DNA of 64,000 bases, from the NCBI GenBank assembly GCA_003963365.1, contig RXJG01000006.1, forward strand, positions 114,003 through 178,002, given 5' to 3'. Position 1 is the stretch's first letter, and every line of letters begins with the position of its first letter. Shown in pieces: positions 51,509 to 60,516 of this stretch. This DNA comes from Sphingobacteriales bacterium (GTDB lineage Bacteria > Bacteroidota > Bacteroidia > Chitinophagales > Chitinophagaceae). The position numbers and the translations under genes are program-made. Below the pieces are notes generated by a model. That model saw only the letters and a program-made list of their open reading frames with translations, ran no database searches and was not told the DNA's origin.

Positions 51509-52600
51509 ATGAGACTACTGATTACCATGCTGGCCTTATCAATTGGTTTACCTGCCATTGCCCAGGATTTTAACGGGCAGTGGAAAGGGTCTTTTAATGC
51601 CCGTGGAGAAAATGGCCGGGTGGAATATGTATTGGAAATAAATGTGGATGGTGATGAAGTAACCGGTTATTCGTACACTTACCCGGTTTTTGGTGGAAAA
51701 AAGTATTATGATATTTGCGAGATTAAGGGTAGTGTAAACAAAGAAAAAAAATACATTGAGGTGATTGAAGTGAGTAAGGTTAAATCAAATGTACCTCCGC
51801 CCTACCGCTTCGATTGTTTTCAAACCCATAAACTCACTTACACGAAAAACGAAGATTTAGAATCGCTGACCGGATCATGGGGACCAGCTAAGCTAAGCAT
51901 TTCAGTTTGCGGTACCGGGTTTACTAAACTGGAAAGAAGAAAATTAAAAGATATTGTTACCACTCTTAAAAATGATCCACCACCGGTTGCCAAAAAAGAA
52001 ACACCTAAAAAAACGGCCACAGCACCAATTACAAAAACAGAGCATAAACCTAAACCCAATACCGGCTTGGTTAAAACAAATAAACCAGCCAATGCCAAAA
52101 CTTCCAATCCGGTTGCGGCTAAACCAAAAATTACAGCTCCGCTTGCCAATAAGGAAACTAAAAAAACAATTGAACTGAAAAAAGATACTGCCACAATAGT
52201 TAAAAAATCTGCCGTTCCTGTTTTTGAAAAAGTTGTAACCAAACCTATACCCCGTTTTGAAAGCAGAACGAATAAAGTATTAAAAACAATTGAAGTAAGC
52301 CAGGATATTGTTACCGTTCAATTGTATGATAATGGTGAAATAGATGGTGATACCGTTACCGTAACCTTTAATGGCGAGGTAGTAGCACTGAAAAAAGGAT
52401 TAAGTGAAAAGCCAATCGTACTTAAATTAAAAATTAAGGAGAATACAGATAACGAACTGGTAATGTACGCAGAGAATCTTGGTGCCATACCGCCCAATAC
52501 TGCATTAATGGTGGTAACAGTGGATGACAAGCGTTACCAGGTGACCATCTCCTCAGATGAAAAAAGGAATGGAAGTATCATCTTCCGCAGAGGAGGTTAA
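51509..52600 (+). CDS. Exported protein of unknown function with lipocalin-like and disordered regions
   Basis: 363 residues from the ATG at 51509. A signal peptide ends PAIAQ. Residues about 20-140 form a beta-rich domain (FNGQWKGSFNARGENGRVEYVLEINVDGDEVTGYSYTYPVF...). Residues about 150-250 are Lys/Pro/Thr/Ala-rich and probably a disordered linker. Residues about 260-360 form a second beta domain (KTIEVSQDIVTVQLYDNGEIDGDTVTVTFNGEVV). Both ends resemble proteins seen in Bacteroidota with no named function. Monocistronic, divergent from thrS. Confidence 0.7.
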   Translation: MRLLITMLALSIGLPAIAQDFNGQWKGSFNARGENGRVEYVLEINVDGDEVTGYSYTYPVFGGKKYYDICEIKGSVNKEKKYIEVIEVSKVKSNVPPPYRFDCFQTHKLTYTKNEDLESLTGSWGPAKLSISVCGTGFTKLERRKLKDIVTTLKNDPPPVAKKETPKKTATAPITKTEHKPKPNTGLVKTNKPANAKTSNPVAAKPKITAPLANKETKKTIELKKDTATIVKKSAVPVFEKVVTKPIPRFESRTNKVLKTIEVSQDIVTVQLYDNGEIDGDTVTVTFNGEVVALKKGLSEKPIVLKLKIKENTDNELVMYAENLGAIPPNTALMVVTVDDKRYQVTISSDEKRNGSIIFRRGG

Positions 52601-52621
52601 ATCATTAAATGACCATAAAAG

Positions 52622-52646
52622 AAAACCCCGGCATAACCGGGGTTTT
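52622..52646. terminator. Bidirectional terminator
   Basis: AAAACCCCGG (52622-52631) and CCGGGGTTTT (52637-52646) form a 10-bp stem with a 5-base loop and T-rich sequence on both strands. It serves the convergent genes ending at 52600 and 52652. Confidence 0.92.
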
Positions 52647-52651
52647 TATTT

Positions 52652-54202
52652 TTATCTGACTGAAGTCTTTGGCAATTCTTTTCTCGGTAATTTTTCATCC
52701 CGCTGAGCAGTGTTATATACAAATGCCGCAACTATGGTGGCTATCTGTTTAAGATCATCAGCAAGTAAATGATCATACACATCCATATTGGAATGGTGAG
52801 TACGGGTATCGTATTCAATTTCATCCTGTATAAACTGGAAACCCGGAATACCTACATTATTAAACGAGATATGATCGGTACCCCCGGTTTGATCCAGCGT
52901 TAATGTTTTTGCACCCATATCATTAAAAGGTTTGAGCCATTCCGCAAAAATGTTTTTTACTTTTTCATTTCCTTCCAAATAAACGCCTCTTACTTTACCG
53001 GTACCGTTATCAATATTAAAATAACCGGAAACTAATTCCTGCTCAGGTTTCAGCACCATCGTTTTTCTGTCGCCAAAATGATTGGTTACATATCCACGGG
53101 AGCCCAGCAATCCCTGTTCTTCTCCACTCCATAAGGCAATACGGATAGTACGGCGTGGATGAATATTCAATGCTTTAAAGATGCGCATCACTTCCAGCAT
53201 TACAGCACTTCCGGCAGCATTATCGGTAGCACCAGTGCCGGCATGCCAGCTATCGAGGTGAGCACCCAGCATTACTATTTCATTCTTTAGTTTGGGATCT
53301 GTTCCTTTTATTTCTCCTATAACATCGTAGGCTTTTGTTTCGTTGCTGGTGAATTGCGATTGCACATCCAATTCAACTTTAGCTGCAATATTTTCTTTTG
53401 CAAAACGACTCAGCATCATAAAATCTTCATATGCCACAGCCATTTCCAGCATAGCCCCGGTGCCATCATCTTTAGGTGCTCTTAAACCTGTGGGGTTTTG
53501 AGCGAAAACAGTTCCATCATGCGATGTTAAGCCGGTAGTCAGCAGTGCTAATGCTCCTTCTTTTTCTGCCATTTGTTTTATCAATGTATTTGTTCTTTGC
53601 ATAGCCATGAAACGGGCAAAACGCTGAGGATCGTTTTGACGGGTTGTTGTATCTGGCTTAAAATTGACCATTGAATCCAGCTCAGCATCAGTAAATCTTG
53701 TGGCATCTGCTTTAAAAGATTGTTTGTAGATATCTGTTCTGTTTACCAATACAATTTTACCAGCCAGCTTACCGGCATATTTATCTAATTCAGTTGAATC
53801 TTTTGCAGTAATTAAAATAACCTCTGCATTTACTAACCCATTGGTTCCTTTGGTCCATGTTTTAGGATAAGCAATGATGGGTTTGTAATAAGGAGCCGTT
53901 AAAGCGATATAGCTTTTCTTAACTTCCCATCCCCGTCCAAAATTTCCCCATTCTTCTAACTGGGCATTATCCGCCCCCCATTTTTTTAATTGATCAATGG
54001 CATAATTAGCCGCACGGAACCAGCCTGGACTATTGGTTAATCTTGGTCCGCTTACATCGGTAAGATGAAAGACAATGTCCATTACTTTGGAATTGTTCTT
54101 TTCTTCCGCTATGATCTTGTTGATGGTTTCTATATCTACCTTTTCCTGGGCAGACACAGAGAAGGCAATAAGTGCCATTACAGGCAGCAATAATTTTCTC
54201 AT
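52652..54202 (-). CDS. M28 family metallopeptidase (aminopeptidase-like)
   Basis: 516 residues with a signal peptide (about 1-18, ending VSAQ). Two-zinc site: H and D in LGAHLDSWHAGTGATDNAAGS, E-E in WSGEEQGLLGS, D in YFNIDNGTG, and the last H in GGTDHISF. A PA-like inserted domain (about 125-250) precedes them. It cleaves N-terminal residues from peptides in the periplasm or outside. It follows the TonB receptor gene by 84 bases, possibly in one operon. Confidence 0.93.
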   Translation of the reverse strand: MRKLLLPVMALIAFSVSAQEKVDIETINKIIAEEKNNSKVMDIVFHLTDVSGPRLTNSPGWFRAANYAIDQLKKWGADNAQLEEWGNFGRGWEVKKSYIALTAPYYKPIIAYPKTWTKGTNGLVNAEVILITAKDSTELDKYAGKLAGKIVLVNRTDIYKQSFKADATRFTDAELDSMVNFKPDTTTRQNDPQRFARFMAMQRTNTLIKQMAEKEGALALLTTGLTSHDGTVFAQNPTGLRAPKDDGTGAMLEMAVAYEDFMMLSRFAKENIAAKVELDVQSQFTSNETKAYDVIGEIKGTDPKLKNEIVMLGAHLDSWHAGTGATDNAAGSAVMLEVMRIFKALNIHPRRTIRIALWSGEEQGLLGSRGYVTNHFGDRKTMVLKPEQELVSGYFNIDNGTGKVRGVYLEGNEKVKNIFAEWLKPFNDMGAKTLTLDQTGGTDHISFNNVGIPGFQFIQDEIEYDTRTHHSNMDVYDHLLADDLKQIATIVAAFVYNTAQRDEKLPRKELPKTSVR

Positions 54203-54286
54203 GTAGTATAAAAATTTTTAAATAAGACGGAAATTAAGGCGGAAACTTTTGTTACCAAAAAATTATGGATGAGTGGCTTACTTATA

Positions 54287-56644
54287 TTAGAATTTAAAAT
54301 TCCATGTTACGGCCGGAATAATAGGAAACAACGATACCTGCCTTGCTTCTACTTTTAAATTACCCTGCGTTACACTCCCTTTTTGATCATAATAAATAAA
54401 GTACGGGTTCAACCGGCTGTACGCATTGTAAATACTAAATACCCATTCAGATTTTACTTTGCGTACTTTTTTGGGCTGTGGAGTTAATATAGCCGCCAGG
54501 TCCATACGATGATAAGCTGGCAGGCGGTATGAATTTATTTTTCCTACTTCCTGTGTCAATACCCCATCAATAAAATAAAATCGTTCGGGCAAAGTGGTAG
54601 CATTACCGGTTCCATAAACAAAGGTGCCGGAGAACTTCCATTTTTTGTTTAGCTGATAGATTGCCACTACACTCATATCATGCCGGCGGTCAAACTTGGC
54701 GGGGAATTTATTACCGTAGTTGAGATCAGCAAATTTTCTCCATGTCCATGATAAAGTGTATCCTATCCAACCGGTTAATCTTCCTTTTGTTTTATTAATG
54801 AAGAACTCAGTTCCGTAGCTCCACCCTTTGCCAAATACAAAATCTTCTTCGGCATCTTTTAAAGTATTGGGAGTATAACCTTCTTTATACTCAATCTGGT
54901 TTTGCATTTGTTTATAATACACTTCAACCGAAGTTTCATAAGTGTTGTTCTCAAAATTTTTAAAGAGTCCGGCAGCATATTGCCAGCTTATTTGCGGTTT
55001 AACCCTGAAAGTACTTGGCACCCAAAGATCGGTTGGCAACGTTGAACCGGCATTGCTTACTAAATGAATGTACTGATAATTACGGGCCACACCTGCTTTA
55101 ATGGAAGTAGTATTGTTGAGTGAATAACGGAAAGTGAGTCTTGGTTCCAGTCCGCCATAGCTTTTTACATTCTGCCCGCTTTTATATACAGTGCTGTCCA
55201 GCTTATTGCCATTATCATCTCTTGTATAAATAGCATAAGGGCCTATTTGTTGAAAATAACTTAACCGGACACCATAGTTGATTTTAAACTTACTGCTCAC
55301 ATCCCAGTCATCCAGTACATACAAAGCAGCCTCGTTGGCGTATTTCTTTAACGCATTGTTGGGTTTAAATTCCTGGTCGCCGCTTCTGCCGCTGCCAGTG
55401 GAAGGAACAAAAGTATGATACGTATATAATGCGCCGAACTTGATTTGATGATTAGCATAAGGATAATAATCAAAATCAATTTTTGCATTGGCATCTCTTA
55501 TGCCCGATTGCAGTTTAAAATCTATCTGGCTTTGCGATCCGTCAAAAGTAAACTGGTAATCATTCCACACCAGTGTTGTATTGGCAAAAAGTTTTTGATT
55601 GAATACATGGTTCCATCGCAGCGTTGCGGTGGCATTGCCCCATGGTATGCGGGTGCGGAATGAACGTTCTGCATTTTTAAAATCAAATACATCTCTTCCA
55701 AAATAACCGCTTAAATACAACCGGTCTTTTTCTGAAAACTTATAATTGACTTTTGCATTCAGATCGTAGAAATAATATCCGCTGCCATAAAACTTATTAT
55801 CTTTTTTAATGGCAGGTTTTATTAAAGCATCAATATAAGTACGGCGGGCTGAAATAATAAAAGAAGCTTTTTCTTTTTTAAGTGGTCCCTGTACAGATAA
55901 TCTTGAAGCAACTAATCCAATACCACCATCCACCGTAAATTTTTTATCATTGCCTTCTTTCATTGCAATATCAACTACACTGGATAAACGTCCGCCATAA
56001 TTTGCCGGCATACTTCCTTTAATGAGTGTTGTATTCTTCAGTGCATCTGCATTAAAAATGGAAAAGAAACCGAATAGGTGACCAGTATTGTACACAACCG
56101 CATCATCTAATAAAATCAGGTTTTGATCGGCTCCGCCACCACGAACATAAAAACCAGCGTTTCCCTCGCCTGCATTACGAACACCCGGTAACAGTTGCAA
56201 CGTTTTTAACGGATCAATTTCACCGGCAAAAGCGGGTATCGTTTTTATTTGAGTAATACTGAGATCAACTTTTCCTAATTGAGCCGTTTTTACATTATTG
56301 GTACGCTTGCGGCTAATTACCACTACTTCGTCCTGTATAGCTGTACGACTGGTTAATTCAATATTGAAGGTTTTGTTTTCTTTTAAATCAATATCAAACT
56401 CTTTTGCTTTGTAACCGATAAAGGAACAGGTGATCGTATAGGTTCCTTCTTCTAAAGTAAGGGAATAGTATCCGTATTGATTGGACGCAATGATCTTGGT
56501 TTTATTCTTTACAGTAATGTTAGCGCCTATCAACGTTTCACCGGTAAGAGTATCTTTTACGAAACCGCTTATGGTATAACGATTTTGTGCATTAACAATA
56601 AACGGGGTTAGCAGCAAAATTAAAATACCTGCAAAAAGGCGCAT
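54287..56644 (-). CDS. TonB-dependent receptor with carboxypeptidase-regulatory-like N-domain
   Basis: 785 residues with a signal peptide (about 1-19). A CarboxypepD_reg-like domain (ISGFVKDTLTGETLIGANITVKN...) leads to a plug with PGVRNAGEGNAGFYVRGGGADQNLILLDDAVVYN and ALKNTTLIKGSMPANYGGRLSSVVDI. This plug type is the one usually paired with DUF4249 proteins, but none is adjacent here. The barrel ends in Phe (TWNFKF), as expected for BAM targeting. It follows the DUF3347 gene by 10 bases. Ligand unknown. Confidence 0.92.
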   Translation of the reverse strand: MRLFAGILILLLTPFIVNAQNRYTISGFVKDTLTGETLIGANITVKNKTKIIASNQYGYYSLTLEEGTYTITCSFIGYKAKEFDIDLKENKTFNIELTSRTAIQDEVVVISRKRTNNVKTAQLGKVDLSITQIKTIPAFAGEIDPLKTLQLLPGVRNAGEGNAGFYVRGGGADQNLILLDDAVVYNTGHLFGFFSIFNADALKNTTLIKGSMPANYGGRLSSVVDIAMKEGNDKKFTVDGGIGLVASRLSVQGPLKKEKASFIISARRTYIDALIKPAIKKDNKFYGSGYYFYDLNAKVNYKFSEKDRLYLSGYFGRDVFDFKNAERSFRTRIPWGNATATLRWNHVFNQKLFANTTLVWNDYQFTFDGSQSQIDFKLQSGIRDANAKIDFDYYPYANHQIKFGALYTYHTFVPSTGSGRSGDQEFKPNNALKKYANEAALYVLDDWDVSSKFKINYGVRLSYFQQIGPYAIYTRDDNGNKLDSTVYKSGQNVKSYGGLEPRLTFRYSLNNTTSIKAGVARNYQYIHLVSNAGSTLPTDLWVPSTFRVKPQISWQYAAGLFKNFENNTYETSVEVYYKQMQNQIEYKEGYTPNTLKDAEEDFVFGKGWSYGTEFFINKTKGRLTGWIGYTLSWTWRKFADLNYGNKFPAKFDRRHDMSVVAIYQLNKKWKFSGTFVYGTGNATTLPERFYFIDGVLTQEVGKINSYRLPAYHRMDLAAILTPQPKKVRKVKSEWVFSIYNAYSRLNPYFIYYDQKGSVTQGNLKVEARQVSLFPIIPAVTWNFKF

Positions 56645-56654
56645 GTAAGCTTTT

Positions 56655-57287
56655 TTATTTTTTCATACTGTCAGCAATAATAAAATTCAATGTATCTTTT
56701 GGTTCACCACAACTAAGCATTGAACTTCCGTACTTGGGATGTTTTGTTCCGAGATATGGATTATCAGATTCTACTTCTGTACTTAACCAATTACCCGGTT
56801 TTTCATCATCAAAAGCCATCGGGCATTCCTGGAAATATAATTTAGATGCATCATAACGGATGGTGCGTAAGAAATCATAGAGGTTTTGAGAAACCATATT
56901 AAAATCTTCCCTCTTCCTGGCAAGAGAAGTATCTCCTATCAAACCAGTTAACTCAACTTTAATATTATCTAACGGGCCTAAAGCTGATTCATAGATGGCA
57001 GTGTCTTTCTGTATTTCGCCAATTTTCAAATTGTCTAATGCCTGTTTTAATGCTGCCGATGTTTTAGCAACAACAGCAGTATCCCAGTTTACAAATCCTT
57101 TGGTCATATCGAAATAAGCATTCATAACTGTTTGCATAGATTGATTAAAAGTTTCTGAATGTTTGCTCACTTTAATGGCTTCCGGCTTTTGATCAATAAC
57201 AGGCTGTTTTTTATTGTTGAAAAATAAAAACCATACAGCAACCACAACAGCTACCAGCAGTACGGGTAATACAATCTTTTTATTCAT
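56655..57287 (-). CDS. DUF3347 domain protein
   Basis: 210 residues with one N-terminal span (about 4-24) and a periplasmic domain. The C-terminal segments YFQECPMAFDDEKPGNWLSTEVESDNPYLGTKHPKYGSSMLSCGE contain the family's conserved CPMA, NW, NPYxG and SMLxCGE. DUF3347 domains occur on copper/silver efflux components, and the Cys/Met pairs suggest metal binding. It is first in the operon with the TonB receptor. Metal relevance is inference. Confidence 0.83.
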   Translation of the reverse strand: MNKKIVLPVLLVAVVVAVWFLFFNNKKQPVIDQKPEAIKVSKHSETFNQSMQTVMNAYFDMTKGFVNWDTAVVAKTSAALKQALDNLKIGEIQKDTAIYESALGPLDNIKVELTGLIGDTSLARKREDFNMVSQNLYDFLRTIRYDASKLYFQECPMAFDDEKPGNWLSTEVESDNPYLGTKHPKYGSSMLSCGEPKDTLNFIIADSMKK

Positions 57288-57378
57288 CTTAAAAAATTTT
57301 CAGCAAAATTAACGCAGATCAGCCGTTTTAGTTTAAGTATTACACTAATTTTTACACTTATCCTTCGGCTATTTACAA

Positions 57379-57386
57379 TAAATTTG
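57379..57386 (+). promoter_or_regulatory. -7 promoter box of the ABC-F gene
   Basis: TAAATTTG matches TAnnTTTG exactly, ending 18 bases before the ATG at 57405. It overlaps the alternative TTG start at 57384, which excludes that start. No clear -33 element. Confidence 0.6.
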
Positions 57387-57404
57387 CGCCTTCAAAACAG
57401 GTAT

Positions 57405-59396
57405 ATGCTGGCAGGTTTTCAAAATATGACATTTGAGTTTGGGGCAAGGCCCATTGTGGAAGAAGCCAACTGGCATATTTACCCCGGTGAACGTATAGGG
57501 CTAATTGGATACAACGGTACCGGCAAATCTACTCTTTTAAAAGTGCTGGTTGGGGAGTATAACCCAAGCAATGGTGAAGTGATTCGCAGCAAAAATACCA
57601 GCATTGGTTATTTGCACCAGGATTTATTAAGCTTTGATACCAATGATTCCATTCTGCAGGTAGCCATGGGTGCGTTTGAAAGAGTATTGCTGCTGGAAAA
57701 AGAAATTGAAGAGCTGGGAAAGGAATTGGAAACAAATCATCATGATGAAAAGCTCCTGCAACTCTACACAGACAAACTGCATGAAATAGATACACTGGAT
57801 GGTTATACCATTCATCACCGTACCGAAGAAGTATTACAGGGATTAGGTTTTGCCAATGCTGATCTCCAAAGGCCCTACAAAGAATTTAGTGGTGGATGGA
57901 GAATGAGAGTTTTATTAGCGAAGATGATTTTACAACAACCAGACTTGTTATTATTGGATGAACCTACTAACCACCTTGATCTTCCTTCCATTGAATGGCT
58001 GGAAAAATATCTGCAGCATTACCAGGGTTCGGTAATTATTGTATCACACGACCGTTATTTCCTCGACAGAATGGTGACAAAAATTGTTGAGTTATACCAG
58101 CAGCAACTACATATTTATGGCGGCAACTATTCTTTTTATGAAAAAGAAAAAGAGTTACGAATGGAATTGCAGCAACGGGCTTACGAAAATCAGCAGGAAT
58201 ATATCCGTCAGCAGGAACGTTTTATTGAACGCTTCCGTGCCAAAGCAACCAAGGCTGCTGCTGCACAAAGTGCGATGAAGCGGCTGGATAAGCTGGAACG
58301 AATTGAAGAAGCACATGCTGACAGACCGGAGATCAATATTAATTTCCAGGTAGATGTTATTCCCGGAAAAATCATTTGTACTTTAAAAGACATCAGCAAA
58401 AGTTTTGGTGAAATAAAAATTGTAGAGCACACCGATGCCGAAATAAATCGTGGAGATAAGATTGCACTGATTGGTGCCAATGGAAAAGGTAAATCTACCT
58501 TCTTAAGAATTATTGCAGGGGCTGAACAATTTACTGGAGACCGTAAATGGGGACATAATGTTCAGGAAAGTTTTTATGCACAGCACCAGTTGGAAGCATT
58601 GCATATAAACAATACAATTTTAGAAGAGATGAAACAGTGCGGCAGTCAAAAAACAGAACAGGAATTAAGGAACTTGTTAGGTTGTTTTTTATTTAGTGGC
58701 GACGATGTAGAAAAGAAAATTAAAGTGTTGAGTGGTGGAGAAAAAGCAAGAGTAGCTTTAGCTAAAACTATTATAAGCAAAGCAAACTTCCTGATACTGG
58801 ATGAGCCCACAAACCACCTTGATATACTTTCTGTTGAATTATTGATTGAAGCATTGAATAAATATGAAGGCAGTTTGGTACTGGTAAGCCACGATCGTTA
58901 TTTTATCAGCAAAGTAGCTAACAAGATCTGGGAGATAGAAGATTACCAGTTAAAAGAATTTGTTGGCCCATATGATGAGTATGTTGAATGGAAGGAAAGG
59001 AAGAAAGCCGGTAGTGGGGAGATGAACATAAAGGCTGAAGAGAAAAAAGAAACAATTGCCATTGATGAAAAAGTAATAGTAAATAAACAACCGGTAACCA
59101 GCACCCAGCCTCCAACCATCATCAACAAGCAACCCATCAACAAAGAGCTGAAGAAAGAATTACAAAAGCAGCAACGCTTATTACAACAGGCTGAAGAAAA
59201 ACTCACCAAACTCACTGAAGAAAAAAATAAACTGGAAGCCTCCCTGAGCTCTCCGGAAACTTATTCAGATAAAGATAAATTCCTCACAACCGAAACAGCT
59301 TATAAAAAAATTAGCAATGAGTTAATTACTGCTAATAAAGACTATGAATTTCGCTTAGAAAAAGTAATGGAGCTGGAAGAGAAAATGAACAGCTGA
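57405..59396 (+). CDS. ABC-F family ATP-binding protein (translation factor type)
   Basis: 663 residues from the ATG at 57405. Two ABC domains: Walker A GYNGTGKSTLLK and GANGKGKSTFLR, signatures FSGGWRMRVLLAK and LSGGEKARVALAK, and Walker B LLLLDEPTNHLD and FLILDEPTNHLD. The linker between them holds the PtIM helices (about 235-300). It has no membrane domain. The C-terminal part (about 525-663) is a Pro/Gln-rich segment then a coiled coil. It is close to the Uup/EttA group that acts on ribosomes. The Pro/Gln stretch arises from a repeat. Confidence 0.92.
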   Translation: MLAGFQNMTFEFGARPIVEEANWHIYPGERIGLIGYNGTGKSTLLKVLVGEYNPSNGEVIRSKNTSIGYLHQDLLSFDTNDSILQVAMGAFERVLLLEKEIEELGKELETNHHDEKLLQLYTDKLHEIDTLDGYTIHHRTEEVLQGLGFANADLQRPYKEFSGGWRMRVLLAKMILQQPDLLLLDEPTNHLDLPSIEWLEKYLQHYQGSVIIVSHDRYFLDRMVTKIVELYQQQLHIYGGNYSFYEKEKELRMELQQRAYENQQEYIRQQERFIERFRAKATKAAAAQSAMKRLDKLERIEEAHADRPEININFQVDVIPGKIICTLKDISKSFGEIKIVEHTDAEINRGDKIALIGANGKGKSTFLRIIAGAEQFTGDRKWGHNVQESFYAQHQLEALHINNTILEEMKQCGSQKTEQELRNLLGCFLFSGDDVEKKIKVLSGGEKARVALAKTIISKANFLILDEPTNHLDILSVELLIEALNKYEGSLVLVSHDRYFISKVANKIWEIEDYQLKEFVGPYDEYVEWKERKKAGSGEMNIKAEEKKETIAIDEKVIVNKQPVTSTQPPTIINKQPINKELKKELQKQQRLLQQAEEKLTKLTEEKNKLEASLSSPETYSDKDKFLTTETAYKKISNELITANKDYEFRLEKVMELEEKMNS

Positions 59397-59422
59397 TTTC
59401 AGTTAAACAATATTATAAAAAA

Positions 59423-59478
59423 AATGCCATCCCTAAGAATAGGGACGGCTTATACCTATAAGAGAACCAACAAAAAGC
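59423..59478. repeat. 56-bp direct repeat, copy 1
   Basis: Identical over 56 bases to 60226-60281. It contains the hairpin GCCATCCCTA-AGAA-TAGGGACGGC (one mismatch). On the minus strand it is followed by a T-rich run, so it can terminate the FN3-like gene that ends 13 bases upstream at 59491. Confidence 0.85.
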
Positions 59479-59490
59479 CTTCAGTCTCTT

Positions 59491-59901
59491 TTAATCCGGG
59501 TTTACGGATTTAATAACTCCTGTATAATAAATTTCACCGGCGGTATTTACCTGCTTAACCCGGTAATAAACTTTTGTTTTTTGTTTAAAATAATGATCGG
59601 CATACCCGAAATAAAAATGCTGGTTGTTACTTGTGGGTTTTGGTCCGGGTATCATGGCAACAGTGGAGAAATCGGTACTATCAGCACTTCGTTGTACTTC
59701 ATAATAAACAGCAGTAAGATCATTATCCGCCTGCCATGAAATAATATTTTTAGTTGAGAGGGGTTTTACAGAAAAGAATTTAATCCTGGGTAACAAAGTA
59801 TCGGTAACAGCAGCCGGCATCAGCAGGCGGCCAGCAAAAGAAGAAAGGCTAAATAGTATTAAAGCCGTGAAGAAAATGGTTATTAACATCATTGTTTTCA
59901 T
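59491..59901 (-). CDS. Exported fibronectin type III-like domain protein
   Basis: 136 residues from the ATG at 59901 (MKTMMLITIFFTALILF); upstream ATG/TTG starts add only five residues. A signal peptide is followed by one FN3-like domain: IISWQADNDLTAVYYEVQRSADSTDFSTVA and VYYRVKQVNTAGEIYYTGVIKSV. The same domain occurs in the middle of the T9SS protein at 60517-61809, so they are paralogues. It lacks the C-terminal sorting domain. Probably secreted or periplasmic; function unknown. Confidence 0.7.
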   Translation of the reverse strand: MKTMMLITIFFTALILFSLSSFAGRLLMPAAVTDTLLPRIKFFSVKPLSTKNIISWQADNDLTAVYYEVQRSADSTDFSTVAMIPGPKPTSNNQHFYFGYADHYFKQKTKVYYRVKQVNTAGEIYYTGVIKSVNPD

Positions 59902-60149
59902 TTGGCGCATTATCAATAGCGTACAAAATATTACCTGTAACCTGCATTTACAGATGCAAGTACCAGTATGGTTTTTACTGCAAGGAGATGTAATTAAGGG
60001 AATTTACAGAGGATACATAAACCGGATGTAAGGTTGCTTATTGAGAAAGATTTGCTGTGGAACTCCTTTCAATAAGGCAGAATTATTATGCCACTAATGT
60101 ATAAAATCATTTTGGGTTCTCATAATATTCAGGGCTGCTTTTTTGTTCA
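59902..60149. other. Upstream region of the FN3-like gene
   Basis: About 250 bases with no gene. It holds element copy A at 59970-60014 (GTTTTTACTGCAAGGAGATG...), similar to segments at 60413-60461 and 61904-61950, each upstream of a minus-strand gene or remnant. Confidence 0.45.
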
Positions 60150-60392
60150 TTATCGCTGTTTATTAAAATTAATTTTATTCAATAGAATTTTCAATGAATA
60201 TTCAAACTTCATCAAAAACCTAAATAATGCCATCCCTAAGAATAGGGACGGCTTATACCTATAAGAGAACCAACAAAAAGCTTTCAATTTTTTATCAGAA
60301 GGATGATAGGAATACCATCCAACTTCCGGAATTTCCATTACGCTAAAGAAACTTTTTGCTGAATCTGCAATTATAGATTCATTAACATACAT
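60150..60392 (-). pseudogene. Possible decayed paralogue between shared flanks
   Basis: An 80-codon frame (MYVNESIIADSAKSFFSVMEIPE...) with no recognisable domain. Its 5' side has upstream element copy B (60413-60461), and it contains the second 56-bp repeat (60226-60281), which lies outside the coding region in the neighbouring FN3-like gene. The frame therefore looks like the fused ends of a duplicated gene that lost its middle. It may alternatively be a chance frame. Confidence 0.3.
60226..60281. repeat. 56-bp direct repeat, copy 2
   Basis: Identical to 59423-59478 and in the same orientation, 803 bp apart. The hairpin is kept, but the T-run on the minus strand is interrupted. Confidence 0.85.
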
Positions 60393-60412
60393 CTTAGGTT
60401 CTCAACAGGAAT

Positions 60413-60461
60413 AGTTTTTCTAACAAGGAGATTTATACAGGGTTATTTTCAAAGGATTGGG
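60413..60461. repeat. Upstream element copy B
   Basis: AGTTTTTCTAACAAGGAG...AAAGGATTGG. Related to copy C (61904-61950, AGTTTTTCTTACGAGG...GAAGGATTGG) and copy A (59970-60014). The three are diverged, with conserved ends. Confidence 0.45.
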
Positions 60462-60516
60462 AAAGATGTTTAGCATTGATTAGCTGCTGTGGTAAACAGC
60501 GTTAACCGGATGAAAA

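Noticed and set aside
59423..60281. Insertion sequence ends
   Set aside because: The 56-bp repeats are direct, there is no transposase between them and no target-site duplication was seen.
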